Positions 26,862 through 34,700 of a DNA stretch of 64,000 nt are shown piece by piece. The notes under the pieces are model-generated. The model was not told where the DNA came from, did no database searches, and saw only the letters and a list, made by a program, of their open reading frames with translations. The translations under genes and the position numbers were made by a program. This stretch comes from Compostibacter hankyongensis. GTDB taxonomy: Bacteria > Bacteroidota > Bacteroidia > Chitinophagales > Chitinophagaceae. Where the stretch lies: NCBI RefSeq assembly GCF_039541075.1, contig NZ_BAABFN010000019.1, positions 1-64,000 on the forward strand, given 5' to 3'. Each line of letters starts with the position of its first letter. Position 1 is the first letter of the stretch.

Positions 26862-26878
26862 TTGGCATAGTAATTGAA
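26862..26878 (+). promoter_or_regulatory. Sigma-54-like promoter before the Pro/Gln-rich secreted protein
   Basis: The sequence TTGGCATAGTAATTGAA has the GG and the TTG at the -24/-12 spacing expected of RpoN promoters (TTGGCAC-N5-TTGC), with GA instead of GC at -12. The start codon is about 115 bp downstream. No enhancer-binding regulator is nearby. Confidence 0.45.
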
Positions 26879-26992
26879 CTTTTACCGGTAGCGTATTTTT
26901 TTACTCCTCCTCTTACGGGATATAACAGAGCAGACGGGAAGAAAGTTATTTTTTAAGCGCAATTGAATGTTAACCATAAAATAGGAGGTGTT

Positions 26993-27592
26993 ATGAACAA
27001 GATCGTGAAATGGACCATGGTTGTACCGGCACTATTCGTCAGCGCGGCAGTTTTTGCACAATCCGGCATGAGTCCGGCCGGAGGAGGAACCCAGCCGGCC
27101 CCCGGTACAAGCCCCTCAGGAAATAATCCTTCTCAATTTGGCGCCGGGACGCCTTCTACTTCCCCGGCCCTGAATTCGGGAAACACGCTCAATACCGGTC
27201 CTGCAGGATCGACGGCCGATCCTTTCGGAACGCAGCCGGCACAAACGCCGTCCGCAGGGCAGACGCCCGGCAGCCTGCAGCAGCCGTCGCCTCAGGCAAC
27301 CCAGCCGTCCCTGAGTCAACCCGCAGGGCAGACCCCGGACAATATGCAGCAACCCGCAGGGCAGGCGACACCTGACCTGCAGCACCAGCAGCCGGCCATA
27401 GCCCCGGCGATGGATACCGTACCGGGCGCCCAAAGCGGGAGCGACCCGTCGGCAACGCCCAGCCAGACTTCGCCCAGCGGCAATGCTCCGGTACAGTACA
27501 TGGATACCTCCGCGGCATCTGCGCAGGACAACGGTAGTGTAAAACCGCCGGATGCTCCGTCAACGGTGGATTCAGCAGGATCTGAACCATAA
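26993..27592 (+). CDS. Secreted low-complexity Pro/Gln/Ser/Thr/Gly-rich protein
   Basis: The start at 26993 is favoured by the AGGAGGT sequence 5-10 bp upstream, unusual in Bacteroidota, and because it begins right at a signal peptide (MNKIVKWTMVVPALFV, cleavage after FAQ). An alternative TTG start 30 bases upstream is unlikely. The mature 175 residues are disordered, with imperfect repeats of PAGQTPDNMQQ type and many Thr-Pro, Ser-Pro and Gln-Pro pairs. There is no catalytic domain. It resembles no family I know; a cell-envelope spacer or matrix protein is possible. A strong terminator follows at 27646. Confidence 0.7.
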   Translation: MNKIVKWTMVVPALFVSAAVFAQSGMSPAGGGTQPAPGTSPSGNNPSQFGAGTPSTSPALNSGNTLNTGPAGSTADPFGTQPAQTPSAGQTPGSLQQPSPQATQPSLSQPAGQTPDNMQQPAGQATPDLQHQQPAIAPAMDTVPGAQSGSDPSATPSQTSPSGNAPVQYMDTSAASAQDNGSVKPPDAPSTVDSAGSEP

Positions 27593-27645
27593 CGAGGGCT
27601 TGACGAAGATGAATGGATAAACTTTGAGTTTTATGTGGAAAGTGT

Positions 27646-27685
27646 GCATCCCCTGTTCACGTCTGGAGCAGGGGATGCTTTTTTT
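27646..27685 (+). terminator. Terminator after the Pro/Gln-rich protein gene
   Basis: A perfect 10-bp stem (GCATCCCCTG with CAGGGGATGC) is followed by seven T residues. It separates this gene from the amidase gene 33 bp on. Confidence 0.9.
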
Positions 27686-27717
27686 ATTTATATTAGCAGA
27701 CAGTACTTCTTCTGCCT

Positions 27718-28563
27718 ATGCGAATATTCAGATCCTTTTTTCTGCTGTTGCCGGTGGTCCTCGTCGCCTCCTGTGCCCCAACCGGATTTTATCCCCTCGG
27801 AAAAAGCGCCCGGACCGCGTACCGGGATCAACAGAAAAAGATGAGCAGCGGCTACGGGGATTTTGTACCCGTGCAGTTGCCGCTGGATTCGCTGTCGGTG
27901 AGCAGTATCCTTGCTCCCTCTTCCAACTTTGACATCCGTACCCCCGATCTTGTGATCCTTCATCACACGGCGCAGGACGGTTGTATGCAGTCCCTTAAAA
28001 CGCTGACCAACCCGGCTGTCCGCGGACGGGTCAGCAGCCATTACCTGGTCTGTAAGGACGGAACCGTATACCAGCTGGTCAATGAGCAGTACCGGGCCTG
28101 GCATGCCGGCGTCTCCAGCTGGGGGAACATTGCCAATGTCAACTCGGCATCTATAGGAATAGAGCTGGACAACAACGGACATGAACCCTTCGGCGAAAAA
28201 CAGATCGCCGCCCTGCTGGTGATCCTGCATTCCCTGAAGGAGCGGTACCATATCCCTGTCGCCAATTTTGTGGGGCACGGCGATGTAGCGCCCGGAAGAA
28301 AGGTAGATCCCAGCGGATTTTTCCCCTGGAAAAAGCTGGCGGATAACGGTTACGGCTATTGGCAGGATTCAGTACTGGTAGCGCCGTCGGAGGATTTTGA
28401 TTATAAAGCGGCCCTGCGGGTGATCGGCTATAACCTTCGTGATACCACCGCGGCCATCCTGGCTTTTAAGCGGCATTTTATCCCTGCGGATACCACCGCA
28501 GCGCTGAGCCCCGAAAACAAGCAAGTGCTCTATGATATCGAGCAGAAATATTTAACCCACTGA
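27718..28563 (+). CDS. N-acetylmuramoyl-L-alanine amidase lipoprotein (AmiD-like, Amidase_2)
   Basis: Cleaves the bond between N-acetylmuramic acid and the stem peptide of peptidoglycan or its fragments. The signal peptide ends in the lipobox LVASC. The Amidase_2 fold runs from about residue 75: VILHHTA (first zinc His), SSHYLVCKDGTVYQLV, RAWHAGVSSW (His), SIGIELDNNG (catalytic Glu) and GHGDVAPGRKVDPS (His and Asp of the zinc site). The C-terminal 70 residues (FDYKAALRVIGYNLRDT...) match the small helical domain that follows in E. coli AmiD. Its stop codon is immediately followed by the first copy of the intergenic repeat. Confidence 0.93.
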   Translation: MRIFRSFFLLLPVVLVASCAPTGFYPLGKSARTAYRDQQKKMSSGYGDFVPVQLPLDSLSVSSILAPSSNFDIRTPDLVILHHTAQDGCMQSLKTLTNPAVRGRVSSHYLVCKDGTVYQLVNEQYRAWHAGVSSWGNIANVNSASIGIELDNNGHEPFGEKQIAALLVILHSLKERYHIPVANFVGHGDVAPGRKVDPSGFFPWKKLADNGYGYWQDSVLVAPSEDFDYKAALRVIGYNLRDTTAAILAFKRHFIPADTTAALSPENKQVLYDIEQKYLTH

Positions 28564-28712
28564 CTCCTTAAAGGTTAAAGGCGAAAGGCACATTGCAGTT
28601 TAAAGGCCAAGGTCTAACGTCTAAAGTTGATCTGCCTGGAATGAAACTTTAGACCTTAGACTAAGGAGAACCTCAAATCAGAAATTGGAAATCAGAAACT
28701 TCAAATCAGAAA
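28564..28712. repeat. Modular intergenic repeat, copy 1 (loop forward)
   Basis: Three blocks in order. First is a purine-rich AAAGGTTAAAGGCGAAAGGC stretch. Next comes a perfect inverted repeat, GTCTAAAGTT (28619-28628) and AACTTTAGAC (28645-28654), around a 16-nt loop containing CTGCCTGGAATG. Last is a run of TCAGAAA/GGAAATCAGAAA units. It fills the gap between two convergent genes. Confidence 0.8.
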
Positions 28713-28715
28713 CCC

Positions 28716-30272
28716 TCAGAATCTCGGCACCCCCTTCAGGTATTTTTCCCGGATCACCTCCTGGACGGGACGCCCGCTGACCTTGCTCTCCAGCCAGGAA
28801 ATAATGTCGAGATAGAGAAAGGACCGTTTTTCATACGGATCCTCCGCAATCTTCTCCAGCCGGTCTTTCAGCGCCCGGAAAGCGCCCTGCAGCTTGCGGG
28901 GATCGGTATATAGATTTCGTCGCAGAAATACCATGATGGCTTCGATCACCTGGCTGAGGTCCCGGTGCCGTGCCAGGAAATGATAGACCGACCGTACCAG
29001 GTATTCCACCAGGCTGTAGTTCTCCAGCTCATAATGTGCAATGAGGTGAAGGATACGGGCAAAGCATTGCAGGTCTTCATGCAGGTTGCCGATGCGCATA
29101 TTGATGATCCGGTTCAGGTACTCAATCGCGGATTGATTGTCGCCGCTGCCGAAATACAGACAGGCGATCTTATAATAAAAGACTACCACCCGGTGCGGGT
29201 CGAGGTTCAGGTGCAGGCTCTCCAGCTTTTCGGTGATAACCGGCACCACTTCCAGGCCTTCGGAAAAAGTGCCTTCCAGAAAATGCCGGTTGATGACAGC
29301 CGTGTACAGATAAACAAAAGCCGTGATATGCATGTTATCATCAAAGCGGTGGGCATGTTCCTCTACGTAGGTCTGCAGTGTGCGGAGGTCCTGCAGAAAA
29401 CGCTCCCGGTTGCTGTTGTAGAAATGCGCCGTAAGCAGGTTGTGCATGGCTTTTATGTAAAGGACGGGATCGCTTTCCTTCAGCAGGGGATAGGTTTCAA
29501 ACAGATTTACCCATTTCTGCGCATACCGGTAATACATCAGAAAATCCTGCAGCGCGTAATAGTACCAGCAAAAAGCCTGAAAGAGCTGCAGCTTTTCCTG
29601 CAGGCTCATCTTGTCGATCGCCGATCGCCGGGGCAGGTTGCTTTCGAAAAAATGACGGAGCAGCTGCTCATCTTTTTCATTGCGCACATGACCGATTTTC
29701 AGGTAAAGACCGTACATCTGCAACGAGAAGTTGCTCAGGTAGCTGATCCGGGCCAGCTGCCGGCTTAGCTGCCGCGATTCGAGGCTGAGCTGTTCGGCAC
29801 GGTTCTCCAGTCCGCGCGTAATGTGCCGCGATTCGATCAGCTTCTCAAACTCAATGATCTCATGACAAAGGATCAGCTCCTGCCGCTCCCGGGCCTGGAG
29901 CTTTATCTTGGAAAGCATCTTCAGGCTTTGCGCATACAGACCTTTATCATAAAGCACCCGGGCATAGTCGCACTGTTCGCGTAGCTCGATGGCAGGGTCT
30001 TTCTCCTTGTACAGCAGGCGCAGGCTGGTCAGCAGGTGTTTGTAAAGATGAGCTTTCAGGTTGGAGAGCTGCTGTTTTTTGATGGCAGGGACTTTCCGGA
30101 AGAGCGCCTTCTCATCATAAACCTTCATTTTTTCCAGGGCATGAAAAAGCTGGATGAAAAGCTTGTCTTCCTTGTCCCTGTTTTTGTTCAGATAGAGCTG
30201 GAAATGCCTTTTTTCTGCCTTGGTGAGGGTATTTACCAGGTCGAACAAGGCCTCATTTATCTGGTTGGGCAT
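28716..30272 (-). CDS. Conserved helical (TPR-like) protein of unknown function
   Basis: A 518-residue cytoplasmic protein, almost entirely alpha-helical, with many Leu, Tyr and Gln and TPR-like helical pairs such as YARVLYDKGLYAQSLKMLSK and YFGSGDNQSAIEYLNRIINM. It lacks a signal peptide, membrane helix or catalytic motif. The N-terminus (FDLVNTLTKAEKRHFQLYLN) is similar to a family of Bacteroidota-only hypothetical proteins I have seen, with no known function. It stands alone between an amidase gene (convergent, with the repeat between) and a methyltransferase gene (divergent). Likely a scaffold or protein-binding factor; that is a guess. Confidence 0.75.
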   Translation of the reverse strand: MPNQINEALFDLVNTLTKAEKRHFQLYLNKNRDKEDKLFIQLFHALEKMKVYDEKALFRKVPAIKKQQLSNLKAHLYKHLLTSLRLLYKEKDPAIELREQCDYARVLYDKGLYAQSLKMLSKIKLQARERQELILCHEIIEFEKLIESRHITRGLENRAEQLSLESRQLSRQLARISYLSNFSLQMYGLYLKIGHVRNEKDEQLLRHFFESNLPRRSAIDKMSLQEKLQLFQAFCWYYYALQDFLMYYRYAQKWVNLFETYPLLKESDPVLYIKAMHNLLTAHFYNSNRERFLQDLRTLQTYVEEHAHRFDDNMHITAFVYLYTAVINRHFLEGTFSEGLEVVPVITEKLESLHLNLDPHRVVVFYYKIACLYFGSGDNQSAIEYLNRIINMRIGNLHEDLQCFARILHLIAHYELENYSLVEYLVRSVYHFLARHRDLSQVIEAIMVFLRRNLYTDPRKLQGAFRALKDRLEKIAEDPYEKRSFLYLDIISWLESKVSGRPVQEVIREKYLKGVPRF

Positions 30273-30383
30273 CGGAATTGAATGTATTTAACTATTTGAT
30301 ATTTAATGTGTTTTGAAAAAACAAAACTGGTTTATGATCGTAATTTGAAACAAATAAAGTTATTACAATTTCCTGAGGTCATG

Positions 30384-30391
30384 TAGGTTTG
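30384..30391 (+). promoter_or_regulatory. Possible -7 box of the methyltransferase gene
   Basis: TAGGTTTG matches TAnnTTTG exactly and ends 20 bp before the start codon at 30412, giving a short leader typical of Bacteroidota. No clear -33 TTG was found. Confidence 0.45.
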
Positions 30392-30411
30392 AGAAATAAA
30401 AAGACACCGGT

Positions 30412-31209
30412 ATGACGGAGATGCAATGGAACGCGGGCTGTTACGATGAACGCCACGGCTTTGTGGCGGAATACGGGAACGTGCTGCTGGATCTGTTGGA
30501 TATCCGTCCGGGGATGGAGGTGTTGGATCTGGGTTGCGGTACCGGCCATCATGCTGCGAAGATGGCGGAGCAGGGAGCCGTAGTTACCGGGGTGGACAGT
30601 TCGCCGGACATGATCCGGCAGGCCCGCTTGCTATATCCGGGGATAAATTTTAAATTACAGGATGCGACGGCGCTTTCCGGGGAGCAGCAGTTCGATGCCG
30701 TTTTTTCCAATGCGGCGCTGCACTGGATGCAGGAGCAGGAAAAAGTCCTCGCCGCCGTTTGCGGTGTGTTAAAGCCCGGAGGACGTTTTGTGGCGGAGAT
30801 GGGCGGCAAGGGAAATGTGGGCCTGGTCACCGGCGCCATAAGCGCGGTGCTCGAAAAGCACGGATATAAGACGCAGGCCGCCAGGAAAGTATGGTATTTC
30901 CCGGCCCCCGGCGCATATGCCGCCCTGCTGGAGCAGACCGGCTTTGTGCTGCGGCTGCTGCAGTATTTTGATCGCGAAACGCTTCTGGAAGACGCCGACA
31001 ACGGTGTAGCGGATTGGCTCATGATGTTTGGAGGAGCGCTTTTTGAAGGGATACCCGAAGCGGAGCAGCAAGACCTGGCCCGGGAAGCGCAGGAGCTGCT
31101 GCGGCCTTCCTGCTATCGTAACGGGCGTTGGTATGCCGATTACAGGCGACTGCGATTTGTGGCGGAGAAACCCCTGCCGCCGGAGACGGAGGTAAAAGGT
31201 GAAAGGTAA
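30412..31209 (+). CDS. Class I SAM-dependent methyltransferase
   Basis: A soluble Rossmann-fold methyltransferase of 265 residues. Motif I is VLDLGCGTGHHAAKM, the acidic residue of motif II is in VVTGVDSSPDMI, and the downstream FDAVFSNAALHWM stretch resembles trans-aconitate 2-methyltransferase and related small-molecule enzymes. The substrate cannot be read. The last codons (VKGER and stop) come from the purine-rich block of the intergenic repeat that follows, so the repeat has extended or replaced the original C-terminus. It lies 142 bp upstream of leuC and may or may not be part of that operon. Confidence 0.88.
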   Translation: MTEMQWNAGCYDERHGFVAEYGNVLLDLLDIRPGMEVLDLGCGTGHHAAKMAEQGAVVTGVDSSPDMIRQARLLYPGINFKLQDATALSGEQQFDAVFSNAALHWMQEQEKVLAAVCGVLKPGGRFVAEMGGKGNVGLVTGAISAVLEKHGYKTQAARKVWYFPAPGAYAALLEQTGFVLRLLQYFDRETLLEDADNGVADWLMMFGGALFEGIPEAEQQDLAREAQELLRPSCYRNGRWYADYRRLRFVAEKPLPPETEVKGER

Positions 31210-31347
31210 AGGGTGAAAGGTAAAAGGCATTTTGCAGTTTAAGGTTCAAGGTCTAAAGCCTAAGGTTTCTTTCCAGACAAATCAACCTTAGATCTTAAAC
31301 TTTAAACCTTAGCCTCCTGAACAAGAAATTGAAAACGAGAAACCGAT
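31196..31347. repeat. Modular intergenic repeat, copy 2 (loop reversed)
   Basis: Order of blocks is purine-rich GGTGAAAGGTAAAGG runs, then CTAAGGTT (31260-31267) and AACCTTAG (31284-31291) around a 16-nt loop, then AAATTGAAAACGAGAAACC. The loop TCTTTCCAGACAAATC is the reverse complement (13 of 16 bases) of the copy 1 loop. It reaches the end of the methyltransferase ORF on one side and the leuC start on the other. Confidence 0.75.
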
Positions 31348-31350
31348 TTT

Positions 31351-32748
31351 ATGGGAAAAACATTGGTAGAAAAAATCTGGGACGCGCATGTGGTGAGCAG
31401 TCGCGAAGGGTATCCCGATGTGTTGTATATCAACACGCACTTTATTCATGAAGTGACCAGTCCCCAGGCCTTTGACGGTCTGCGGCGCCGGGGGATACCG
31501 GTATTCCGTCCGGAAAAAACGCATGCCACGGCAGATCATAACGTGCCTACGCTGAACCAGCATTTGCCGATCCGGGAAGCCCTCTCCCGGCATCAGGTGG
31601 AAATGCTTACGCGTAACTGTGAGGAGTTCGGCGTAGAGTTATACGGGCTGGGACATCCCTTCCAGGGCATTGTGCACATCATCGGGCCGGAGCTGGGCAT
31701 TACCCTGCCGGGGATGACCATCGTATGCGGAGACAGTCATACTTCCACGCACGGCGCCCTCGGGGCCATGGCCTTCGGCATCGGCACTTCCGAAGTGGAG
31801 GAGGTCCTGGCTACGCAATGCATCCTGCAGTACAAGCCCAAGAAGATGAAGATCGAGGTCAACGGTACGCTAAAAAAGGGCGTCGTGTCCAAGGACATCA
31901 TCCTGTACATTATTTCGCAGATATCCGCCTCCGGCGCTACGGGATATTTTGTGGAATATACGGGGTCGGCCATACGCGGCCTGAGCATGGAGGCTCGTAT
32001 GACCATCTGCAACATGAGCATCGAGATGGGCGCCCGCGGCGGTATGATTGCCCCGGACGAAACCACGTTCAGCTATATCAAAGGCCGGAAGTTCGCCCCC
32101 CGGGGAGCCGATTGGGACAAAGCGATGGAATACTGGAAGACATTGTATTCGGATGAAGATGCGGTGTTTGACAAGGTGCTTTCTTTTGATGCTGCGGACA
32201 TTACCCCGATGATCACCTACGGCACCAACCCGGGCATGGGCATGGGAGTGGCCGGTCATATCCCCGAGCTGGAAAGCTTTCCGGAAAAGGAAAAGGCCGC
32301 TTTCAAAAAATCGCTGGATTATATGAGCCTGCAGCCGGGAGCCGCCCTGCTGAACCAGCCGGTGGATTATGTATTTATCGGAAGCTGTACCAACGCCCGT
32401 ATGGAAGATCTCCGTATGGTGGCCAACTTTGTAAAGGGTCGGAAAAAAGCCGAGCATGTGCAGGTATGGGTGGTGCCCGGATCCAAACAGGTAGAGGAGC
32501 AGGCCCGTGCCGAAGGTATCGACAAAATCTTCGAGGAGGCCGGATTCCAGCTGCGCGAGCCGGGCTGCAGCGCCTGCCTGGGGATGAATGAGGATAAGAT
32601 ACCTGCCGGGAAATATTGCATATCCACCTCCAACCGCAACTTTGAAGGCCGGCAGGGCCCCAATGCGCGGACCTTCCTCGCCAGCCCGCTGACGGCGGCC
32701 GCCGCTGCGGTGACCGGCAAGGTGGTGGATGTGCGGGAAATGATATGA
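31351..32748 (+). CDS. leuC: 3-isopropylmalate dehydratase large subunit
   Basis: With LeuD it isomerises 2-isopropylmalate to 3-isopropylmalate in leucine synthesis. It is an aconitase-superfamily protein with three 4Fe-4S cluster cysteines, in GSCTNAR near residue 349 and in CSACLG near 409-412. The N-terminal block EKIWDAHVV and the HLPIREAL and CGDSHTSTHGA motifs are hallmarks. Length (465 aa) is normal. It opens the leuC-leuD-leuB-leuA cluster. The start at 31351 directly follows the end of repeat copy 2, so any ribosome site or promoter must lie in or just before the repeat. Confidence 0.97.
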   Translation: MGKTLVEKIWDAHVVSSREGYPDVLYINTHFIHEVTSPQAFDGLRRRGIPVFRPEKTHATADHNVPTLNQHLPIREALSRHQVEMLTRNCEEFGVELYGLGHPFQGIVHIIGPELGITLPGMTIVCGDSHTSTHGALGAMAFGIGTSEVEEVLATQCILQYKPKKMKIEVNGTLKKGVVSKDIILYIISQISASGATGYFVEYTGSAIRGLSMEARMTICNMSIEMGARGGMIAPDETTFSYIKGRKFAPRGADWDKAMEYWKTLYSDEDAVFDKVLSFDAADITPMITYGTNPGMGMGVAGHIPELESFPEKEKAAFKKSLDYMSLQPGAALLNQPVDYVFIGSCTNARMEDLRMVANFVKGRKKAEHVQVWVVPGSKQVEEQARAEGIDKIFEEAGFQLREPGCSACLGMNEDKIPAGKYCISTSNRNFEGRQGPNARTFLASPLTAAAAAVTGKVVDVREMI

Positions 32749-32818
32749 TTGATTTGATGATTTGATGATGTGCTGATTTGATGAGGGAACGATTTTAAAG
32801 AAATGCAATTAGAAAATT
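32749..32818. repeat. Short TGATTTGA-type tandem repeat in the leuC-leuD spacer
   Basis: The 70-bp spacer begins with imperfect tandem copies of TGATTTGATGA (32749-32785). A related TTATTTGATGAAC piece occurs in repeat copy 4 near 40646. No hairpin or ribosome site is evident apart from AT-rich sequence before leuD. Confidence 0.5.
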
Positions 32819-33424
32819 ATGTCCAAACGTACCTTTAAACACCTCGTGTCGACGGCAGTGCCGCTGTCCATCGAAAACGTGGATACCGACCAGATCATCC
32901 CGGCCCGCTTTCTGAAAGCGACCACCCGGGAAGGTTTTGGAGAAAACCTGTTCCGCGACTGGCGTTACGAGAACGATGACGAAAGCCGTCCGAAAAAGGA
33001 TTTTGTGCTGAACGACGCCACCTACTCCGGGAAGATACTGGTAGCCGGCAAGAACTTCGGTTGCGGCTCTTCGCGGGAACATGCCGCCTGGGCTATCGCC
33101 GACTATGGATTTGATGTGGTGGTCAGCAGCTTCTTTGCCGATATCTTTAAAAACAATGCGCTGAACAATTTCCTGTTGCCCGTCACCGTATCGGAGTCTT
33201 TTCTGCAGGAAATCTTTATGGCCGTGAAGAACGATCCGCAGGCCCGGCTGGAAGTGGATCTGCCCGGGCAGGTGATCCGGCTGACCGGCGGTGGCGAGGA
33301 GCATTTTGACATCAATCCTTATAAAAAGGAATGTCTTATCAACGGCTATGATGATATCGACTTTATCCTTAGCCAGCAGGATAAGATAAAAGCATATGAG
33401 GCCAGCCGGCTGTTTAATTTTTAG
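32819..33424 (+). CDS. leuD: 3-isopropylmalate dehydratase small subunit
   Basis: Partner of LeuC, forming the swivel domain that completes the active site. The DTDQIIPARFL stretch, the FGCGSSREHA motif (about residues 79-88) and the length (201 aa) are typical. It sits between leuC (70 bp upstream) and leuB (141 bp downstream, with repeat copy 3 in the gap). The start ATG at 32819 gives MSKRTFKHLV, in line with other Bacteroidota. Expression likely follows leuC in one transcript, though the repeat copy with an internal hairpin before leuB might lower downstream levels. Confidence 0.97.
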   Translation: MSKRTFKHLVSTAVPLSIENVDTDQIIPARFLKATTREGFGENLFRDWRYENDDESRPKKDFVLNDATYSGKILVAGKNFGCGSSREHAAWAIADYGFDVVVSSFFADIFKNNALNNFLLPVTVSESFLQEIFMAVKNDPQARLEVDLPGQVIRLTGGGEEHFDINPYKKECLINGYDDIDFILSQQDKIKAYEASRLFNF

Positions 33425-33439
33425 TCGCCTTAACCTCCT

Positions 33440-33560
33440 ACTCCCTAAGGGGGAGAGGTGTAAGGTGAAAGGCATTTTGAGTTTAAAGTCTAACGTCTGA
33501 GGTTCCATTCCAGGCAGATCAACTTTAGACATTAAACTACTGAACCAGAAATCAGAAACG
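33440..33560. repeat. Modular intergenic repeat, copy 3 (loop reversed)
   Basis: An ACTCCCTAAGGGGGAGAGGTG lead-in precedes GGTGAAAGGC, then GTCTGAGGTT (33495-33504) and AACTTTAGAC (33521-33530, 8 of 10 paired) around a 16-nt loop CCATTCCAGGCAGATC. It ends in CCAGAAATCAGAAACG just before leuB. Confidence 0.8.
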
Positions 33561-33565
33561 ACTAC

Positions 33566-34645
33566 ATGGGAATCAACAAAAAAATACTGGTCATCCCCGG
33601 CGACGGTATCGGGCAGGAAGTAACGGAATGGGGGAAACAGGCCCTGCAGGCCATTGCCGAAAAGCATGGACATACTTTCTCGTTTGACGAGGCTTTGATG
33701 GGGCATGTGGCCATAGAAGCCACAGGAGATCCCCTGCCGCAGGAAACGCTGGACAAGGCCAGGGCCTCCGATGCCATTCTCTTTGGGGCCATCGGCCATG
33801 CCAAATACGATAACGACCCTTCGCTGAAGGTACGGCCGGAACAGGGCTTGTTAAAGATCCGCAAGGAGTTGGGACTGTATGCCAACCTGCGTCCGATCCG
33901 CCTGTTTGACGAATTGCTCGGAGCTTCCAGCATCCGCCCGGAAATCCTGAGCGGCGCCGATATCCTGTTTTTCCGGGAACTGACCGGAGATGTGTATTTC
34001 GGGGAAAAGAAAAAGGCAGAGGACGGCAGCTGGGCTTCCGATCTGATGAGCTATCAGCGCTATGAGGTGGAGCGCATCGCCCGCAAGGCCTTTGAGGCTG
34101 CCCGTGCAAGACGCAGAAAACTCTGCTCGGTGGACAAGGCCAATGTGCTGGAAACTTCCCGGCTCTGGCGCGCAGTAGTGCAGCAGATCGCAGCGGAATA
34201 TCCCGATGTGGAAACCGAGCATATGTTTATCGACAATGCCGCCATGCAGCTGGTAAAAGACCCGAAACGTTTTGATGTGGTGCTGACCGCCAATCTTTTC
34301 GGGGATATCCTCACCGATGAGGCTTCGCAGATCGCTGGCTCCATGGGTATGCTGGCATCGGCCTCCGTGGGAGACACCACCGGCTTCTATGAGCCGATCC
34401 ACGGATCGGCGCATGATATTGCCGGCAAAGGTATCGCCAATCCCCTGGCGTCCATCCTGTCTGCCGCGCTGATGCTGGAGATATCCTTCGGGCTGAAAGA
34501 CGAGGCCGAAGCGCTGGTAAAGGCGGTGGACCATACCCTGAAGCAGGGCTACCGGACCCTGGATATTGCCGACAAGAAAATACCCAACGATTTTGTGCTG
34601 GGTACCTCGGCTATGGGAGGCAAGGTGATTGCATTGTTACAGTAA
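33566..34645 (+). CDS. leuB: 3-isopropylmalate dehydrogenase
   Basis: NAD-dependent oxidative decarboxylation of 3-isopropylmalate to 2-oxo-4-methylpentanoate. The N-terminal KILVIPGDGIGQEVT, the substrate-binding ELTGDVYFGEKK and the nucleotide-binding EPIHGSAHDIAGKGIANP motifs are all present. The Mg/substrate Asp pair lies in LFGDILTDEASQ. Length (359 aa) fits. It is third in the leu cluster, 56 bp before leuA, so the pair is almost certainly one transcript. Confidence 0.98.
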   Translation: MGINKKILVIPGDGIGQEVTEWGKQALQAIAEKHGHTFSFDEALMGHVAIEATGDPLPQETLDKARASDAILFGAIGHAKYDNDPSLKVRPEQGLLKIRKELGLYANLRPIRLFDELLGASSIRPEILSGADILFFRELTGDVYFGEKKKAEDGSWASDLMSYQRYEVERIARKAFEAARARRRKLCSVDKANVLETSRLWRAVVQQIAAEYPDVETEHMFIDNAAMQLVKDPKRFDVVLTANLFGDILTDEASQIAGSMGMLASASVGDTTGFYEPIHGSAHDIAGKGIANPLASILSAALMLEISFGLKDEAEALVKAVDHTLKQGYRTLDIADKKIPNDFVLGTSAMGGKVIALLQ

Positions 34646-34700
34646 GGCGATGACAGACACGGCTCAGGCCGGATAAATCCGTTATAAAATTATTAAACCC

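Larger units (their letters stand above)
26611..26992. other. 382-bp divergent promoter region between nrdB and a secreted protein gene
   Basis: No coding sequence is supported. It contains a TATTTTTG box facing nrdB (26744-26751), a sigma-54-like -24/-12 element facing right (26862-26878) and a Shine-Dalgarno sequence before 26993. The middle (26752-26860) has T-rich runs with a repeated 'tatcgcttttt'-like stretch near 26842 and 26855. Confidence 0.5.

Noticed and set aside
26611..26992. NrdR boxes before nrdB
   Set aside because: No pair of ACACWATATATWGTGT-like 16-mers was found at the expected spacing.
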